A stretch of DNA of 19,754 bases from JBJHCA01 sp050485785 (lineage in GTDB: Bacteria > Bacteroidota > Bacteroidia > Chitinophagales > Saprospiraceae): contig JBJHCA010000063.1 in the NCBI GenBank assembly GCA_050485785.1, forward strand, positions 1-19,754, in the 5' to 3' direction. The translations under genes were made by a program, and so were the position numbers. Every line of letters starts with the position of its first letter. Positions within the stretch are counted from its first letter, which is position 1. Under the pieces are notes generated by a model, which was not told the DNA's origin, made no database searches, and was given only the letters and a program-made list of their open reading frames with translations. Below, in pieces: positions 1-7,262 of the stretch.

Positions 1-2559
1 CGGATGCACGTTATAAAACGACTCGGGTTTATCTCGGTCACCGCTGTAATTGGTCAGATAAACCTGTGTTGACGCACGGTAAGAGAGCTGAAGAGATTTG
101 ATCTTGGGTGTATAGGGCTGCCGTGGAGTTTCAAAAGGGTCTTCACTGCCTGACTTGACTGACTCATGAACTTTTCTGGATACAATATCCTGATAATCAT
201 GGTGGCCAAAGGCAGTTGGCGGATTGCTCAGCTCAAACTTAAAAAATCCGGTTTGTGTGTCGTTGGTAAAGTTGAGTGCGGGGTCAAGCTCCAGTTCCGG
301 ACGAAAGTTCAGCCGGTCAATTTCAGTAATTTTAATATTGGATTTCCGGATGGGAGTAAATCCGTTTTGCTGTTCATCAGGTATCCTGAACAGAGGAAAC
401 TCAAGCGGATCATCTTCATCCGAAGGATAAAACCTGTTATCTACTAAAGCACTGAGCTTAAACCTGAATGCATCAGCGTTTACCGGCAGCTCGTCATATT
501 GCTCGTAAAACTCTTCAAACTCCTTAAAGGTAGCCGGGATGTCCTGCCACTCAATTTCAATTTCCAGTTCATTGATGGGTTTGCGGAAAACCTCACTGTT
601 TCCAATCAGAAAATACGACCCAACAGCGGGCATAGCACCAAATGGAATGAACGACTGGCTTCCGTCAAGCTCACCAAGGTCATTGAAAAGTCTCATCTTC
701 TTCAGGCGATCTGCTGCTACATCAATACTTACGTGGTCTACTTTCAGATCTTTGAGGAATGAATAGGCATAGGGATCCCTTTCATCATTGACCACAATTT
801 TAATCACGGGAAACCGGTCATCAAATGGTACTCCACCCAAAACTGAAGGATTATAGGCAGAAATGGGAGGTTTGCTCTGGTCAACGAGAAACTCAATCTG
901 AATTGCAACGATATCCCAGTCATCCTTTCGGGATTCAAATACCGGAGCAATGGCAATTCTGCTGGGATCCACATTGATCCATTTTCTGAATCCACTGGCA
1001 AGAATGCTGATATTGCGCTTATCACCTTTCTGATTAAATACCCTGAAAAAAGCATCTTCTTTACTGATGGTTTTCCCGTCAAACTCGGTTTCGGCAATTT
1101 TCCGGATATCCTCCAGCAATCGCTTAAAAACCCGGGTAGAATCCGGTGTAAAATGGATACCCAGCTTGATGGTTCTGTTACCTTCTCCCATAAAGAAGAT
1201 GGGCGATGACAATGCAAATCCTATTTCAGCATTGGCCATGGTGTATGACTCACCGGAAAGTTCGGCCTGTTCCTCCCCAAACGGAGGCCAGGACCCCTGA
1301 CTGTCACTGAAGCTCCTTCCCAGACCATTTTCGGAATTGGCTACCGGAGCAGCATACATATTGGTAACAAGCTGAAATGAGCTGTAGGCCAGTTTGCCGT
1401 ATTTACTTACGTACATGCTCTTGAGTGAACCAACCCTGGCCCGGTTTACATCCAGTGATTTTTCCGTCTCAAAAATGATATCCGAACCATCCTCCCTGAT
1501 ACCCGCCAAAAGTTGCGTTCCTTTAGCCACATGATAGGATTGTTCGCTGTCAGTCAGTTCAAAACAAACGTGCACATGATCCAGCAAATAGGGCATTCTC
1601 GACATCTTGAGCATTTGGGAATAATACAATTCCAAATACCTTGATGACAGCACGTTCATATCAGTGCGGAGATAATTGTAAAGCCGGGCAAAGGTGATCA
1701 GTAAGGCAATATCGGGCTTGTGGTCGTCTTTGATCTGAAGAGACTGTTGAAAATACCTGCGGAAAGCATAAATGATGTGTGCCAGGCCATTCGCCAGATT
1801 CCTGTAAACCAGCCTTAACTTGGGAAGCCCGTTCTGAACACGCTCATGATTGTCCCGGCCTTTGAAAACATTGCCTGATCCACTGAAATTTCCTTCCCAA
1901 ACAGGTTGAAAACTGCTGAAGTCAGGTTCAAAATCCAGATCAATATCTTTGTATGCATTTAGTTCATCGAGATAGCTTCTGAAGAGATAAAGATTGTAGG
2001 CCAGCTTCATCTCGATCAGGGTCTGTAAGTCTGCACTTACTCTGCTTTCAATATCCCCCACTCGCGGAGCATACAATTTTAACGAATCACTGTACCAGTT
2101 TTCAAAACGGTAAAACAGCTCGTAAATCTGATTGCAAAAAGAAGAAAGGTGCTTCTTCTTTTCTTCCCAAACTGCAGTAAGCTGTATGTTTCTCACCACT
2201 TCGATGTGTTCTTTCTCAATGGCCTGCATATCTACACAGATCACCGAAGCCAACAGCACGGATACATCTCTTTTCAGAAAGTTTTCCCAGTTGCCGTCGG
2301 GGTGAAGGTCATGATCAAAAAAAATGTAATGTCTGCTCAAATCCAGCGCTAGCTTGAGCATATCCTCCACGTTTCTGCCATCAATAGGGGCATATTCAGG
2401 ATGAAGCGCTGCAGGCGGGCGTTCATTTTGTGTTACTCCGTAGCCAAAATAAGGTGTTATATGGCGAAGCACCTGAGGATACTGTTCATTGATGTACCTG
2501 ATGAGCTCAGTACCTGAAACACCGTGAATTTGGGAAGCACTATGTATGTTTTCATCCAT
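1..2559 (-). CDS. CIS baseplate wedge protein, gp6/J/TssF-like (Afp11-type), partial at 3' end
   Basis: I see an uninterrupted reading frame of 853 codons from ATG at 2559 to the left edge, with no stop, so the C-terminus lies outside the window. Residues 1-300 are mostly helical and match nothing I recognise. Around residues 325-375 comes the segment that suggests the family: a β-rich stretch with HVHVCFEL, then YHVAKGTQLLAG and IIFETEKSLDVN, the 'protein-friendly start value / F-x-T-E' pattern of baseplate J, gp6 and TssF proteins. Near residues 812-830, PYTPKIKSLQLSYRAS also resembles TssF-like wedge proteins. In Afp/PVC-type machines this protein forms the baseplate wedges around the spike hub. 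It starts 19 bases after the gp25-like gene, the Afp9-Afp11 order. The family call is an inference from motifs and position. An Afp12-like gp7 protein is the main alternative. Confidence 0.75.
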   Translation of the reverse strand, partial: MDENIHSASQIHGVSGTELIRYINEQYPQVLRHITPYFGYGVTQNERPPAALHPEYAPIDGRNVEDMLKLALDLSRHYIFFDHDLHPDGNWENFLKRDVSVLLASVICVDMQAIEKEHIEVVRNIQLTAVWEEKKKHLSSFCNQIYELFYRFENWYSDSLKLYAPRVGDIESRVSADLQTLIEMKLAYNLYLFRSYLDELNAYKDIDLDFEPDFSSFQPVWEGNFSGSGNVFKGRDNHERVQNGLPKLRLVYRNLANGLAHIIYAFRRYFQQSLQIKDDHKPDIALLITFARLYNYLRTDMNVLSSRYLELYYSQMLKMSRMPYLLDHVHVCFELTDSEQSYHVAKGTQLLAGIREDGSDIIFETEKSLDVNRARVGSLKSMYVSKYGKLAYSSFQLVTNMYAAPVANSENGLGRSFSDSQGSWPPFGEEQAELSGESYTMANAEIGFALSSPIFFMGEGNRTIKLGIHFTPDSTRVFKRLLEDIRKIAETEFDGKTISKEDAFFRVFNQKGDKRNISILASGFRKWINVDPSRIAIAPVFESRKDDWDIVAIQIEFLVDQSKPPISAYNPSVLGGVPFDDRFPVIKIVVNDERDPYAYSFLKDLKVDHVSIDVAADRLKKMRLFNDLGELDGSQSFIPFGAMPAVGSYFLIGNSEVFRKPINELEIEIEWQDIPATFKEFEEFYEQYDELPVNADAFRFKLSALVDNRFYPSDEDDPLEFPLFRIPDEQQNGFTPIRKSNIKITEIDRLNFRPELELDPALNFTNDTQTGFFKFELSNPPTAFGHHDYQDIVSRKVHESVKSGSEDPFETPRQPYTPKIKSLQLSYRASTQVYLTNYSGDRDKPESFYNVHP

Positions 2560-2578
2560 TTTTCCGGAAATTGATCGG

Positions 2579-3007
2579 TTATACAGATTCTACATTGGTA
2601 CCTTCAATTTTGTAGAAGGGGAACACGATGTTGTCTCTGATATTAATGGTTCGGATTGTATAATCCATTTCTACCTGAATCAGGCCGTCCATTTCGTGGG
2701 CTGTATTCACCCGGATATCATCCACAATTATTCTGGATTCAAAACGGAAAACAGCATTATCAATGCGGTCACGCACCATACGGGCAGTTTCATCATTAAT
2801 GGGATTAAAAAAAAGCATCTCGAGGTCACAGCCATATTCAGGCCGTCCAATTCGCTCTCCGGGTGTGGTAGAAAGCAGTATCCTTAAACTTTGCCTGATA
2901 TCTTCGGCCTCAGAAACCATTTTGACCTGGAAATTATCGTTATTAAATGCCGGCGGGAAACTCCATCCGGTACCCAAAAAAGACTTTATCTCGAATTTTT
3001 CTTCCAT
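2579..3007 (-). CDS. gp25-like baseplate wedge protein (GPW/gp25 family, Afp9-type)
   Basis: This 142-aa protein is a small structural baseplate component, comparable to T4 gp25, TssE and Afp9, which ties the sheath to the baseplate wedge. The family signature is clear: DIRQSLRILLSTTPGERIGR followed by PEYGCDLEMLFF at about residues 36-67, including the conserved GER-xx-RPEYG core. A C-terminal β region (VEMDYTIRTINIRDNIVFPF) follows, as usual for the fold. Its length is typical. It starts 11 bases after the VgrG-type spike gene and is followed 19 bases later by the large wedge gene, so all three are almost certainly co-translated. In Afp and PVC clusters a PAAR tip gene normally sits directly after this gene. 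None is present here. Confidence 0.93.
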   Translation of the reverse strand: MEEKFEIKSFLGTGWSFPPAFNNDNFQVKMVSEAEDIRQSLRILLSTTPGERIGRPEYGCDLEMLFFNPINDETARMVRDRIDNAVFRFESRIIVDDIRVNTAHEMDGLIQVEMDYTIRTINIRDNIVFPFYKIEGTNVESV

Positions 3008-3018
3008 AGCTTTTTGTT

Positions 3019-4839
3019 TTAGTTGATTTTAACCATAGCTCCCCTGATTGAGGTTATACCATTGGCCTCAAGATTCAGCATGCCGTTGCTGCTCACTTTT
3101 ACCGAACCCTGACCTTCCACGGTAACCATAGCGCCCTTCATGTCAAACTTCACATTGGCTTCAATTTTATTGTTCATGCCTTTAATGGTTACATCCTTGG
3201 TAGCTGTAAGCTTGATGTCCTGCAAGGCTTTCAATTCGATCGTCTTAGGCGAATCCATCAGAATACCGCTGTTGCTGGTCTCAATCTTGTTGTTGTTGCT
3301 GTCCTGTATGGTAATTTTTTTGTTCTCGTCACTGATGGTTACCTTATTACCGCCCGGCGTTTCAATAATGATGTTCTTTTTTTGATCCTCAAAAGTCATT
3401 CGCAACTTGTTTTTAGTTACGATGGCTTTGACGGTGTTGTTTTGGTCGGGGCTGTGGGGTGGCTTTTGACCTTTGGGGTTATATACCGAACCCACAATCA
3501 CCGGATAGGAAGGGTCTCCCTGAAGAAACCCCACTATTACTTCATCATCAACTTCCGGAAAAAAGAAAGTGCCTGCATCCTTGGTGGCATACATGGTTGA
3601 AAGCCGGGCCCACACTTTTTCATTGGATCCAAAAAACGGCATGGATATTTCAACCCTGTAACCACTATCCGGGTCCTGATGGATCTTTTTGACGATGCCT
3701 ACATGTAGCCCAACAATGCCCGGCAGCATACCGCCTCCGGGAGGCATCATAATATCGTGCTGGGTTTCTGAAAACCACTTGTGGGATAATCCCATTGTAC
3801 ATTCTGTTTCCCACCTGCCTTCGCTCACATGATGATGCACTTTGGAAACATAGGCTTCGCCATTGAAGCGGTCACCCATTCCCTGAATCCTCACCAAACT
3901 ATCAGGCTTAAGATTTTTATTACCCAGTGTGGTAAGTGTACCTCTTATCCGGGACAAATGGGACTTGAGCAAATACGCTGAGGCCCAACTTTTAAGAACC
4001 TGTTGAGGAACATGGCCTGCAGTGTGTAACTCGATTTTGGATGGGGCAAACAGATTGGCCAGACTAGACGAAGTAAGATTGCCTTGGTTGTTAGTAGTAG
4101 GCGTTTGACTGGTTTGCTCAATGACTTCGGTATTCTTGTAATTCCAGCTCTTAGCCGAAATGCTTTTGTACTGTGACCTTGCGTCTACTTCTGCATCAAT
4201 TTTCAGTAGAGACTCACCATACTTCACCAGCACCTGTGATCCGGATGTCTTGGGAGGCTTTATGGTAACCTTGCCGTCATCCACCAATATAATAAACCCA
4301 TTCAGCTCAGCTCGTGAAAGTATAAAATCCCAGTCCGTACTGTGATACTGAATGATCTCCTTGATAACCCCGGAAGTAGACGAAACCTGTTTGTCAAGTC
4401 CTGCATCATTTAACAAGCTGTTGATTATATCACTATCTTTTTTGTCGAGATAGATTTTACTCTTTCTTCCAAGGGTAAGTTTAGTTGCTTTATCACTGCA
4501 ATTGAGAATCAACTGAGAAGTATTCCCGTAATCAACCCGTACACTCTGGCTTACAATGATGCCCTCAAAAATCTTATCCGTACTTTGCTGCCAGCCAAGG
4601 TTGACCCGAATCTTTTTTCCCGGTTCAAACTTAGCCGCCTCACTTAAATTGAACTCATCATCAGTCTTGTGACTGTATGAATATCCGTCGCGAAGTACTA
4701 TTTTGGCATGCGGCAGCTTATTGACTTCCTGGATAACATCGATTGACACCAATTCATAGTAATCAGGAATTTGTGCGTTTTCCAGCATCACCTGAAAATT
4801 AATTAGGTCGGCTTTACTATGGAGTGTTGATGTAGCCAT
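3019..4839 (-). CDS. VgrG-type central spike protein (gp27-gp5 fusion, Afp8-type)
   Basis: This 606-aa protein should form the trimeric central spike that the contracting sheath pushes into the target. Residues 1 to about 355 look like the gpD/gp27-type hub (for example LPHAKIVLRDG, then KIRVNLGWQQSTDKIFEGII). Residues about 375-455 are the gp5-type OB-fold, with GIVKKIHQDPDSGYRVEI, VWARLST and FFFPEVDDEVIVGFLQGDP, the classical VgrG motif. From about 475 to the end there is a β-helix-like series of short strands (NKVTISDENKKITIQDS and similar), which ends in ITSIRGAMVKIN. No extra toxin domain follows the β-helix and no PAAR domain is fused. The ATG lies 3 bases after the stop of the LysM gene. 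The identification is firm. What cargo it carries cannot be seen. Confidence 0.94.
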   Translation of the reverse strand: MATSTLHSKADLINFQVMLENAQIPDYYELVSIDVIQEVNKLPHAKIVLRDGYSYSHKTDDEFNLSEAAKFEPGKKIRVNLGWQQSTDKIFEGIIVSQSVRVDYGNTSQLILNCSDKATKLTLGRKSKIYLDKKDSDIINSLLNDAGLDKQVSSTSGVIKEIIQYHSTDWDFILSRAELNGFIILVDDGKVTIKPPKTSGSQVLVKYGESLLKIDAEVDARSQYKSISAKSWNYKNTEVIEQTSQTPTTNNQGNLTSSSLANLFAPSKIELHTAGHVPQQVLKSWASAYLLKSHLSRIRGTLTTLGNKNLKPDSLVRIQGMGDRFNGEAYVSKVHHHVSEGRWETECTMGLSHKWFSETQHDIMMPPGGGMLPGIVGLHVGIVKKIHQDPDSGYRVEISMPFFGSNEKVWARLSTMYATKDAGTFFFPEVDDEVIVGFLQGDPSYPVIVGSVYNPKGQKPPHSPDQNNTVKAIVTKNKLRMTFEDQKKNIIIETPGGNKVTISDENKKITIQDSNNNKIETSNSGILMDSPKTIELKALQDIKLTATKDVTIKGMNNKIEANVKFDMKGAMVTVEGQGSVKVSSNGMLNLEANGITSIRGAMVKIN

Positions 4840-4842
4840 GAA

Positions 4843-5511
4843 TTATTTTTCAATAGGTGGAAACAGAATCTGATTGCCGATTTCCAAAGACCGGAAATTG
4901 GTAATACCATTTCTTCTGGCCACTTCGATGTAATAATCAGTTTTACCATAAACATCCTGAACCATTATAGGCAGGTTGTCACCTTCACGAACGGTTTTGA
5001 TGTGAGTAAGGTCAGGTGAACTCTGATGGCCGTTGTAGTTATTTTTTCCGGAGCTGCCGGGTTTAACGAACTCTACGAATGTTAAATCAACTTTTGCACG
5101 AAGGGCAGTACCATCATTGTTAAACAACTGGTATTCTGTTGTAAACTTTTCACAATGACATTTGAAGTATATCTCTTTCCATTCCACCAACAGATAATAT
5201 GGTTTATGGATAGTACCTTCAAACTTGTAGACTACATTCCAAAGTGCTTTTATTTTGTCATCAATGGATTTGTTAGCATTCCGTTCAACTACTCCGGTGC
5301 CGTCAAGAAACAAGGTAAACTTCAGTGTTTCCGGCTCATAGCTCTTGAACTTTCGGGTGGTGCCCTTTACATTGGTTGATTCGTCCGCGTCAAATTTAAT
5401 ACTGCGGTCGATGGTGAAATTCTCCGGGTTGATACTGGCCTCAAAAGGTGCAGATCCGGCTTTTTTGGAGAAATTTTCATCTGTGTAAGCGGTGATTTTC
5501 AGAAATACCAT
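4843..5511 (-). CDS. CIS tube-baseplate adaptor with LysM-like domain (Afp7-type)
   Basis: This 222-aa protein combines an N-terminal CIS tube-adaptor domain (about residues 1-150, starting FLKITAYTDENF, with FEASINPENFTIDRSIKF) and a C-terminal LysM-like domain (about 171-219: THIKTVREGDNLPIMVQDVYG and later LEIGNQILFPP). In phage tails and CIS the LysM-like domain belongs to the gp53/gpX kind of baseplate protein that links the inner tube to the baseplate. It does not have to bind cell wall. A short glycine/serine/asparagine linker (about 151-165) joins the domains. It sits between the DUF5908 gene (11-base gap) and the spike gene (3-base gap), exactly as Afp7 lies between Afp6 and Afp8. 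No signal peptide is visible, as expected for a part assembled in the cytoplasm. Confidence 0.9.
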   Translation of the reverse strand: MVFLKITAYTDENFSKKAGSAPFEASINPENFTIDRSIKFDADESTNVKGTTRKFKSYEPETLKFTLFLDGTGVVERNANKSIDDKIKALWNVVYKFEGTIHKPYYLLVEWKEIYFKCHCEKFTTEYQLFNNDGTALRAKVDLTFVEFVKPGSSGKNNYNGHQSSPDLTHIKTVREGDNLPIMVQDVYGKTDYYIEVARRNGITNFRSLEIGNQILFPPIEK

Positions 5512-5522
5512 AGCAAATTATA

Positions 5523-5693
5523 TTAACGTTCATCCAAATCCCTGAGCATCATTTTCATCCTATCAGTACAGGCTTGCAGAATTTCTCTGCGCAGTGCTTT
5601 CAGTGTTTCCTCATCAATGGAGGTTGAATTTTGCTGCATGCTTCCCGAGTGAACTTCGGCTCTGATTACAAGCTCTCTAATTTCTATCGGCAT
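5523..5693 (-). CDS. DUF5908 family small CIS protein (Afp6-type position)
   Basis: I place the start at the ATG at 5693, giving 56 aa beginning MPIEIRELVIRAEVHSG. The reading frame is open further upstream to 5786, but that would overlap the preceding tube gene and add a stretch unlike the family. The MPIEIRELVI start is the hallmark of DUF5908 proteins, which occur as tiny genes between tube and LysM-adaptor genes in Bacteroidota CIS loci. The second half is an amphipathic helix (EETLKALRREILQACTDRMKMMLRDLDER) that could pack against a partner. The molecular role is not established. Position suggests an assembly factor or minor baseplate part. The 61-base gap before it shows no clear promoter. 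Confidence 0.85.
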   Translation of the reverse strand: MPIEIRELVIRAEVHSGSMQQNSTSIDEETLKALRREILQACTDRMKMMLRDLDER

Positions 5694-5754
5694 AGTGACA
5701 ACTTTTTGTTTAGGTAAGTCCTGACGATGGTATAATAACTTAGCACCTGAAGTA

Positions 5755-6198
5755 TTACATCTCAATAGTGAACTTTTGGTATGCAAACTCTATGGTTTCA
5801 ATGGCAATGGCATTTTGCTCGGCATTTAGGTTGGACACCGACCACTTGACAGGATAGGCTCTAAGAAAATTCCAGGTTACAATTTCCTCCTTGTTTTCGT
5901 TGAACAGCGAAACCGATATGGGCTTTGTGTTGATTTTATTATTCAGGTTGTTCTGCAGTGTATTTTTTACCCAGTTATATATCTTGGTATTGGAATATAC
6001 CAGACCTCGCTTCAGCACGAGATTCTTGTAGGTTGTTCTGCCCGGAAGCCGGTGTTTGTAGTCGTTTATGCCACCTTCGGCTACATCAAATACCTCCATT
6101 TCGACATCGAGGCCTGATACTTCCTGAAACTGCATGTTTTCTCCATTGATATTCACATTGAAGAAAAACGAAGCCGGGGGAAATGTAAAAGCTGACAT
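5755..6198 (-). CDS. CIS tube protein, third paralogue (gp19-like, Afp5-type)
   Basis: This 147-aa protein belongs to the T4 gp19 / Hcp-like tail-tube fold. Family features are FFFNVNINGENMQFQEVSGL near the start, KNLVLKRGLVYS in the middle (the conserved 'xNLVLKRG' turn) and AIAIETIEFAYQKFTIEM at the end. I chose ATG at 6198. A TTG two codons upstream is possible but weaker. It is the last of three consecutive tube-type genes. In Afp and PVC the corresponding third tube protein (Afp5) is an adaptor ring between tube and baseplate, and the position next to the DUF5908 and LysM genes suggests the same here. It lies 19 bases after the second tube gene. Confidence 0.92.
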   Translation of the reverse strand: MSAFTFPPASFFFNVNINGENMQFQEVSGLDVEMEVFDVAEGGINDYKHRLPGRTTYKNLVLKRGLVYSNTKIYNWVKNTLQNNLNNKINTKPISVSLFNENKEEIVTWNFLRAYPVKWSVSNLNAEQNAIAIETIEFAYQKFTIEM

Positions 6199-6217
6199 AT
6201 CCAAAGTGCTTTAAGTA

Positions 6218-6667
6218 TTAAAATTCAGGCTGAATACCTTCATGAACAAATTCTATGGTTTCCATGGAAACTTCGTTGGTTTGTGCCTGATAATCACCAC
6301 CGGAAAATTTGCAGGGTACGGCAGCATTGACCTTCCAGCTCATGACGGTTTCACCGTTTTCATCCAGTAAGCGCACAAGCAGATTCATGACATTATTGGA
6401 ATGCGAATTATATCCTTTGTTATCCGATTCATTCCAAATTTCTGCCAGCATGTTGTCACCGGAAAACACAGCCTTCTTAATCACAAGCCTGCTGGTTTTC
6501 AATAAACCCTGCCGCTTCATGGTTACAAATGAAACACTGCTTCCAAAGCGGTACTCAAGTATTTCTGATTCCTGCTCCAGACCGGTAACTTCATGGCAGC
6601 GGATTGATTGGCCGTTGACTTCTACGGTGAAGTAGAATTTTGCAACGGGAAAAGTGCCAACTGACAT
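6218..6667 (-). CDS. CIS tube protein, second paralogue (gp19-like)
   Basis: This 149-aa tail-tube family protein has KFYFTVEVNGQSIRCHEVTG at the N-terminus, SRLVIKKAVFSGDN in the middle and EVSMETIEFVHEGIQPEF at the C-terminus, the same layout as its two neighbours. I start at ATG 6667, which gives MSVGTFPVAKF. The longer reading from TTG at 6673 adds only two residues. It should form hexameric rings of the inner tube or an adaptor ring near the baseplate. It differs clearly from the first tube protein, so the three copies are specialised rather than recently duplicated. A strong hairpin lies in the 74-base gap that separates it from the first tube gene, so it may be made in smaller amounts than that gene. 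Confidence 0.92.
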   Translation of the reverse strand: MSVGTFPVAKFYFTVEVNGQSIRCHEVTGLEQESEILEYRFGSSVSFVTMKRQGLLKTSRLVIKKAVFSGDNMLAEIWNESDNKGYNSHSNNVMNLLVRLLDENGETVMSWKVNAAVPCKFSGGDYQAQTNEVSMETIEFVHEGIQPEF

Positions 6668-6687
6668 AGTCAATAAATTTTAAGTGA

Positions 6688-6720
6688 GGTGCAGAGCAAG
6701 CCGTGTAGCTGCCCTGCACC
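6688..6720 (-). promoter_or_regulatory. Strong intercistronic hairpin between first and second tube genes
   Basis: On the minus strand GGTGCAGGGCA (6720-6710) pairs with TGCTCTGCACC (6698-6688): 11 base pairs including one G-U, with an 11-base loop that can pair further inward. It begins 21 bases past the stop of the first tube gene and ends 20 bases before the next ATG. A/T-rich sequence follows but no clean T-run, so it is not a canonical intrinsic terminator. It may act as a partial terminator or an mRNA-stabilising 3' end that raises yield of the main tube protein. Confidence 0.7.
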
Positions 6721-6741
6721 CGTTTAGGTTATATACTACTA

Positions 6742-7206
6742 TTAGCCGAACTCAGTTTTGAGGCCTTCGTGTTTCCACTCGATGGTCTCAATGGCCACTT
6801 CATTACCTTCCGACTTGAGGTCGGTTCCGGAAAGTTTTACAGGAATGGCACGTACCGCAGTCCAGGTCATTACCGCTTCTCCTTCTTCATTCAGAAGGTT
6901 AATGATAATATCCAGCCTGGAGTCTTCACTGTGATAGAACTCCTTTTCGTATATGCCATGGAAGTATTCAGTAAGACGGTCATCGTCTTCGAAAATTCCC
7001 TTCTTCATGACAATATTGGGCCATTTGATGAGGCCTGCCCTAACTATTTTGGAAAATTCAGGGCTGTCACCATGTCGGTACTCAATGGGTTCAGTTTCAT
7101 GATCAAGGCCTGAAACTTCCTGAAAGGATACAGAGCCCAAATCGCCGATTTCAACGTCAAAATGAAACTTCGCTACCGGCCATAATCCAGCATTTTGCTC
7201 GTCCAT
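6742..7206 (-). CDS. Major CIS inner-tube protein (gp19-like, Afp1-type)
   Basis: This 154-aa tail-tube protein is probably the main ring-forming subunit of the inner tube. The family layout is VAKFHFDVEIGD, SFQEVSGLDHETEPIEYRHG, then WPNIVMKKGIFEDDD, LLNEEGEAVMTWTAVRAIP and finally NEVAIETIEWKHEGLKTEFG. The EYRHG segment and the ETIE-x-x-HEG ending are typical of the CIS tube group. It comes directly after the sheath gene (56-base gap). In CIS clusters sheath and main tube are neighbours and needed in many copies. The start ATG at 7206 gives MDEQNAGLWPVAKF, which agrees with family length. A strong hairpin just downstream may protect or delimit its transcript. Confidence 0.93.
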   Translation of the reverse strand: MDEQNAGLWPVAKFHFDVEIGDLGSVSFQEVSGLDHETEPIEYRHGDSPEFSKIVRAGLIKWPNIVMKKGIFEDDDRLTEYFHGIYEKEFYHSEDSRLDIIINLLNEEGEAVMTWTAVRAIPVKLSGTDLKSEGNEVAIETIEWKHEGLKTEFG

Positions 7207-7262
7207 AATATCTGATTTTTAAAAGGTTTACAAAAATTTAAATGATGCGAAATACGCAGGGA

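Noticed and set aside
5694..5786. N-terminal extension of the DUF5908 gene
   Set aside because: It overlaps the third tube gene, and the family start MPIEIRELVI fits ATG 5693.
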